In this document: positions 61,875 to 64,000 of the stretch, piece by piece
How the letters are laid out: each line of letters opens with the position of its first letter
Position numbering within the stretch: position 1 is the stretch's first letter
NCBI RefSeq assembly: GCF_007995095.1
Contig: NZ_VOPY01000001.1
Location: 521,001 to 585,000, forward strand
From: Flavisphingopyxis soli
GTDB lineage: Bacteria; Pseudomonadota; Alphaproteobacteria; Sphingomonadales; Sphingomonadaceae
DNA length: 64,000 nucleotides
Reading direction: 5' to 3'
Made by a program: the position numbers and the translations under genes
The notes under the pieces: generated by a model
The model's input: only the letters and a program-made list of their open reading frames with translations
Databases searched by the model: none
Told to the model about the DNA's origin: nothing

Positions 61875-63002
61875 ATGCGCGCCGAAGCGCAATCGCATAT
61901 CGACCGTATTACCGCCGCCCTCGACCTCATCCGTCGCTTCCTCAACTGGGACGAGGCAAAGCGGCGGCTCGACGAGCTCAATGCGCGCGTCGAGGACCCG
62001 ACCTTGTGGGACAATCCCAAGGGCGCGCAGGAGGTGATGCGCGAACGTGGTCGGCTCGACGACGCGATCAACGCGGTCACCGCGATCAAGCGAGAGATGG
62101 ACGACACTTCCGAACTCATCGAGATGGCCGATGCCGAGGGTGACACCGACCTTGGCGACGAAGGCCTCGCCGCGCTCGGCAAGCTCGCCGAACGCGCCGA
62201 TGCCGACAAGATCAAGGCGCTGCTCGCGGGCGAGGCCGACGGCTACGACACCTATATCGAAATCCATGCCGGCGCCGGCGGGACCGAGAGCCAGGACTGG
62301 GCCGAGATGCTGCTGCGCATGTACCAGCGCTGGGCCGACAAGCGCGGCTACAAGGTCGACATGGTAGATTACCAGGCGGGCGACCAGGCCGGGATCAAGT
62401 CGGCCACGCTCGAGGTCAAGGGCGAGAACGCTTATGGCTATGCCAAGACCGAAAGCGGCGTTCACCGGCTCGTGCGCATCTCGCCCTATGACAGCGCGGC
62501 CAAACGCCACACCAGCTTCTCGAGCGTCTGGGTCTATCCGGTGATCGATGACGACATCGATATCGAGATCAACGAGGGCGACCTCAAGATCGATACCTAT
62601 CGCGCCTCGGGTGCCGGCGGCCAGCACGTCAACACGACCGACTCCGCGGTGCGCATCACGCACATCCCCAGCGGCATCATCGTCGCCAGCCAGAACGATC
62701 GCTCGCAGCACAAGAACCGCGCGACCGCGATGAACATGCTGAAAGCCCGGATGTACGAGGCCGAACTGGCGCGGCGCGAGGCAGAGGCGTCGGGCGAATA
62801 CCAGGCCAAGACCGAAATCGGCTGGGGCCACCAGATCCGCAGCTACGTCCTCCAGCCCTACCAGATGGTCAAGGATTTGCGCACCGGCGTTACCTCGCCG
62901 TCGCCCGACGATGTCCTCGACGGCGCGCTCGATCCGTTCATGGCCGCCGCATTGAGCCAGAAGGTGACCGGCGAAAAGGTCGAAGTCGAGGACGTCGACT
63001 GA
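61875..63002 (+). CDS. prfB: Peptide chain release factor 2
   Basis: Recognises UGA and UAA. The 375-residue protein reads in one continuous frame; the programmed +1 frameshift of E. coli prfB, expected after residue 25, is absent. The G-G-Q hydrolysis motif is in S-G-A-G-G-Q-H-V-N. The codon-recognition tripeptide, SPF in E. coli RF2, reads S-P-Y here. The start is right after GGAGATAGTTC. The stop overlaps the next ATG by one base. Confidence 0.95.
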   Translation: MRAEAQSHIDRITAALDLIRRFLNWDEAKRRLDELNARVEDPTLWDNPKGAQEVMRERGRLDDAINAVTAIKREMDDTSELIEMADAEGDTDLGDEGLAALGKLAERADADKIKALLAGEADGYDTYIEIHAGAGGTESQDWAEMLLRMYQRWADKRGYKVDMVDYQAGDQAGIKSATLEVKGENAYGYAKTESGVHRLVRISPYDSAAKRHTSFSSVWVYPVIDDDIDIEINEGDLKIDTYRASGAGGQHVNTTDSAVRITHIPSGIIVASQNDRSQHKNRATAMNMLKARMYEAELARREAEASGEYQAKTEIGWGHQIRSYVLQPYQMVKDLRTGVTSPSPDDVLDGALDPFMAAALSQKVTGEKVEVEDVD

Positions 63003-63733
63003 TGCGCCGGCGGGGGGCCTTGCTGATCGCGGCGGCGGGGCTCGCGCTCGCGCTGCCGGGGTGCGACTGGATTCACGACCCGCAGGCCGACCGGCCCGAA
63101 ACCGCGCGCGAATTTCCGCGCGCCGACCGCCCCGTCGCCCCCGTCGTCTCGAACCAGTATTCGGACGAGAACAATCGCGACCGGCTCGGCGAGGCGGTCG
63201 CGGTGATGGACCGGGCGAACATCGTCGCGGGGATGACCGTCGCCGATATCGGCGCGGGCGAGGGCTATTACACCGTTCGCCTGGGTCAGCGCGTCGGCAG
63301 CAAGGGCCGCGTCCTTGCGCAGGATATCGACCGCGGCGCGATCCGCCGACTTGCCGACCGCGTCGCGCGCGAACGGCTCGACAATGTCTCGATCAAGCTG
63401 GGCGCGCCCGACGATCCCAAGCTGCCTGCAGCCAGCTTCGATCGCATCTTCATGGTCCACATGTATCACGAGATCGCCGAACCCTATGCCTTTCTCTGGC
63501 GGCTGCGGCCCGCTTTGCGCGCCGGCGGCCAGGTCATCGTGATCGACGCCGATCGCCCGACGACGCAGCACGGCACGCCGCCCAAGCTGCTGTTCTGTGA
63601 ATTCGAGGCGGTCGGCTACAAGCTCGCCGAATTCACCGAACAGCCTGGCCTCGGCAGCTATTACGCCAGCTTCGAGGCCAGCGGCGACCGTCCCGATCCG
63701 GGCAAGATCGAGGCGTGCAAATCGTCAAGCTGA
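63002..63733 (+). CDS. Lipoprotein with class I SAM-methyltransferase fold
   Basis: A 243-residue protein with a lipobox, A-L-P-G-C (Cys21), so it is exported and lipid-anchored. The rest looks like a Rossmann methyltransferase: V-A-D-I-G-A-G-E-G-Y-Y-T-V near residue 80, and L-R-A-G-G-Q-V-I-V-I-D-A near 180. It resembles the exported protein at 8.1 kb in layout. Its start overlaps the prfB stop, so the two are co-translated. Function unknown. Confidence 0.83.
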   Translation: MRRRGALLIAAAGLALALPGCDWIHDPQADRPETAREFPRADRPVAPVVSNQYSDENNRDRLGEAVAVMDRANIVAGMTVADIGAGEGYYTVRLGQRVGSKGRVLAQDIDRGAIRRLADRVARERLDNVSIKLGAPDDPKLPAASFDRIFMVHMYHEIAEPYAFLWRLRPALRAGGQVIVIDADRPTTQHGTPPKLLFCEFEAVGYKLAEFTEQPGLGSYYASFEASGDRPDPGKIEACKSSS

Positions 63734-64000
63734 GGCGCCGCGCGCACTGCCTCGCCCCACGGACCCCGCTCCGCCTCGGCGACCGCCCAGTCGCGAAATG
63801 CCTTGATCTTGGCCTGGTTGCGCTGGTGCTCGCGACAGACGACCCACAGGCTCGAGCCGGAATAGGTCGCGGGGAATAGCTGGACCAGCCGACCTTCACG
63901 CACGGCTTCGTCCCAGTAGACCGGGTTGAGCAGCGCAATGCCTTGCCCGGCCAGCGCAGCGCTCCCCTCGACGCTCTGCGAATCGAACCGGATGCCCGGC
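63661..64000 (-). CDS. LysR-family transcriptional regulator, 3' part (partial)
   Basis: The minus-strand frame is open to the window edge and encodes the end of a LysR substrate-binding domain: S-Q-S-V-E-G-S-A-A-L-A-G-Q-G-I-A-L-L-N-P, then E-G-R-L-V-Q-L-F-P. This is the GcvA-like form. The DNA-binding half lies beyond the window. Its stop falls within the last 73 bp of the convergent methyltransferase-like gene. Confidence 0.8.
   Translation of the reverse strand, partial: PGIRFDSQSVEGSAALAGQGIALLNPVYWDEAVREGRLVQLFPATYSGSSLWVVCREHQRNQAKIKAFRDWAVAEAERGPWGEAVRAAPQLDDLHASILPGSGRSPLASKLA

Noticed and set aside
61875-61990. Programmed frameshift in prfB
   Set aside because: Searched for the in-frame UGA with a slippery CUU as in E. 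coli; the frame is continuous from the ATG and aligns without a shift.

Overview
The window is about 64 kb of GC-rich chromosomal DNA from an alphaproteobacterium, most probably a member of the Sphingomonadales (Sphingomonas/Sphingopyxis type). The basis is family resemblance rather than a search: RNase E with a large acidic insert in its S1 region, the alphaproteobacterial form of SerC, a class I polyhydroxyalkanoate (PHA) synthase beside a phasin, extensin-like and TonB-like small exported proteins, and palindromic intergenic repeats of the kind common in this order. Almost everything is housekeeping or general metabolism. I see no rRNA, tRNA, CRISPR array, prophage or intact insertion sequence.

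Layout. 1-6.3 kb: 3' part of a DMT transporter, murA, a Crp/Fnr regulator, clpS, and a PHA pair (phasin, phaC). 6.4-9.3 kb: alaC-type aminotransferase followed by two small membrane proteins and an exported methyltransferase-like protein. 9.3-15.3 kb: amidase lipoprotein, purA, serA and serC, all on the minus strand. 15.6-24.3 kb: extensin-like lipoprotein, LOG-family protein, membrane cytochrome c, polA, class A beta-lactamase lipoprotein, a CPA1 antiporter and a PAP2 phosphatase. 24.2-27 kb: nadB and an ABC ATPase. 27-32.8 kb: a tightly overlapping plus-strand run (zinc-finger protein, tldD, DUF924, CPBP protease, PNPOx-like, DUF2007, EEP nuclease/phosphatase), then amt with its own sigma-54 promoter. 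32.8-38.4 kb: GMC oxidoreductase, sterol-desaturase-like protein, two small proteins, recQ and a small secreted protein, minus strand. 38.5-41.1 kb: HxlR regulator, LytS-type kinase and LytTR regulator in one overlapping unit. 41.4-42.7 kb: a CoA-transferase with base composition unlike its surroundings. 43-46.3 kb: two TonB-like proteins, tadA, rpmB and an esterase-like exported protein. 46.7-49.1 kb: ppx/gppA, rlmE and a phosphoglycerate-mutase-like phosphatase. 49.1-55.3 kb: a DsbA-like fusion, an M48 protease and rne, minus strand. 55.8-64 kb: N-acetylmuramoyl-L-alanine amidase, PBP1A, an exported peroxiredoxin, an AGCS symporter, prfB, an exported methyltransferase-like lipoprotein and the 3' part of a LysR regulator.

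Functional themes: cell-wall synthesis and remodelling (murA, amidase, PBP1A, beta-lactamase, extensin-like protein), RNA and translation (rne, rlmE, tadA, rpmB, prfB), carbon storage and nitrogen supply (phaC/phasin, amt), and serine/NAD/purine biosynthesis. The most notable items are a sigma-54 promoter that places the amt start on or next to its start codon, a palindrome-repeat fragment embedded in frame in polA, two exported proteins with SAM-methyltransferase folds, a DsbA-like domain carrying a long cytoplasmic tail, and a compositionally foreign CoA-transferase. I did not find a convincing, wholly new multigene system.
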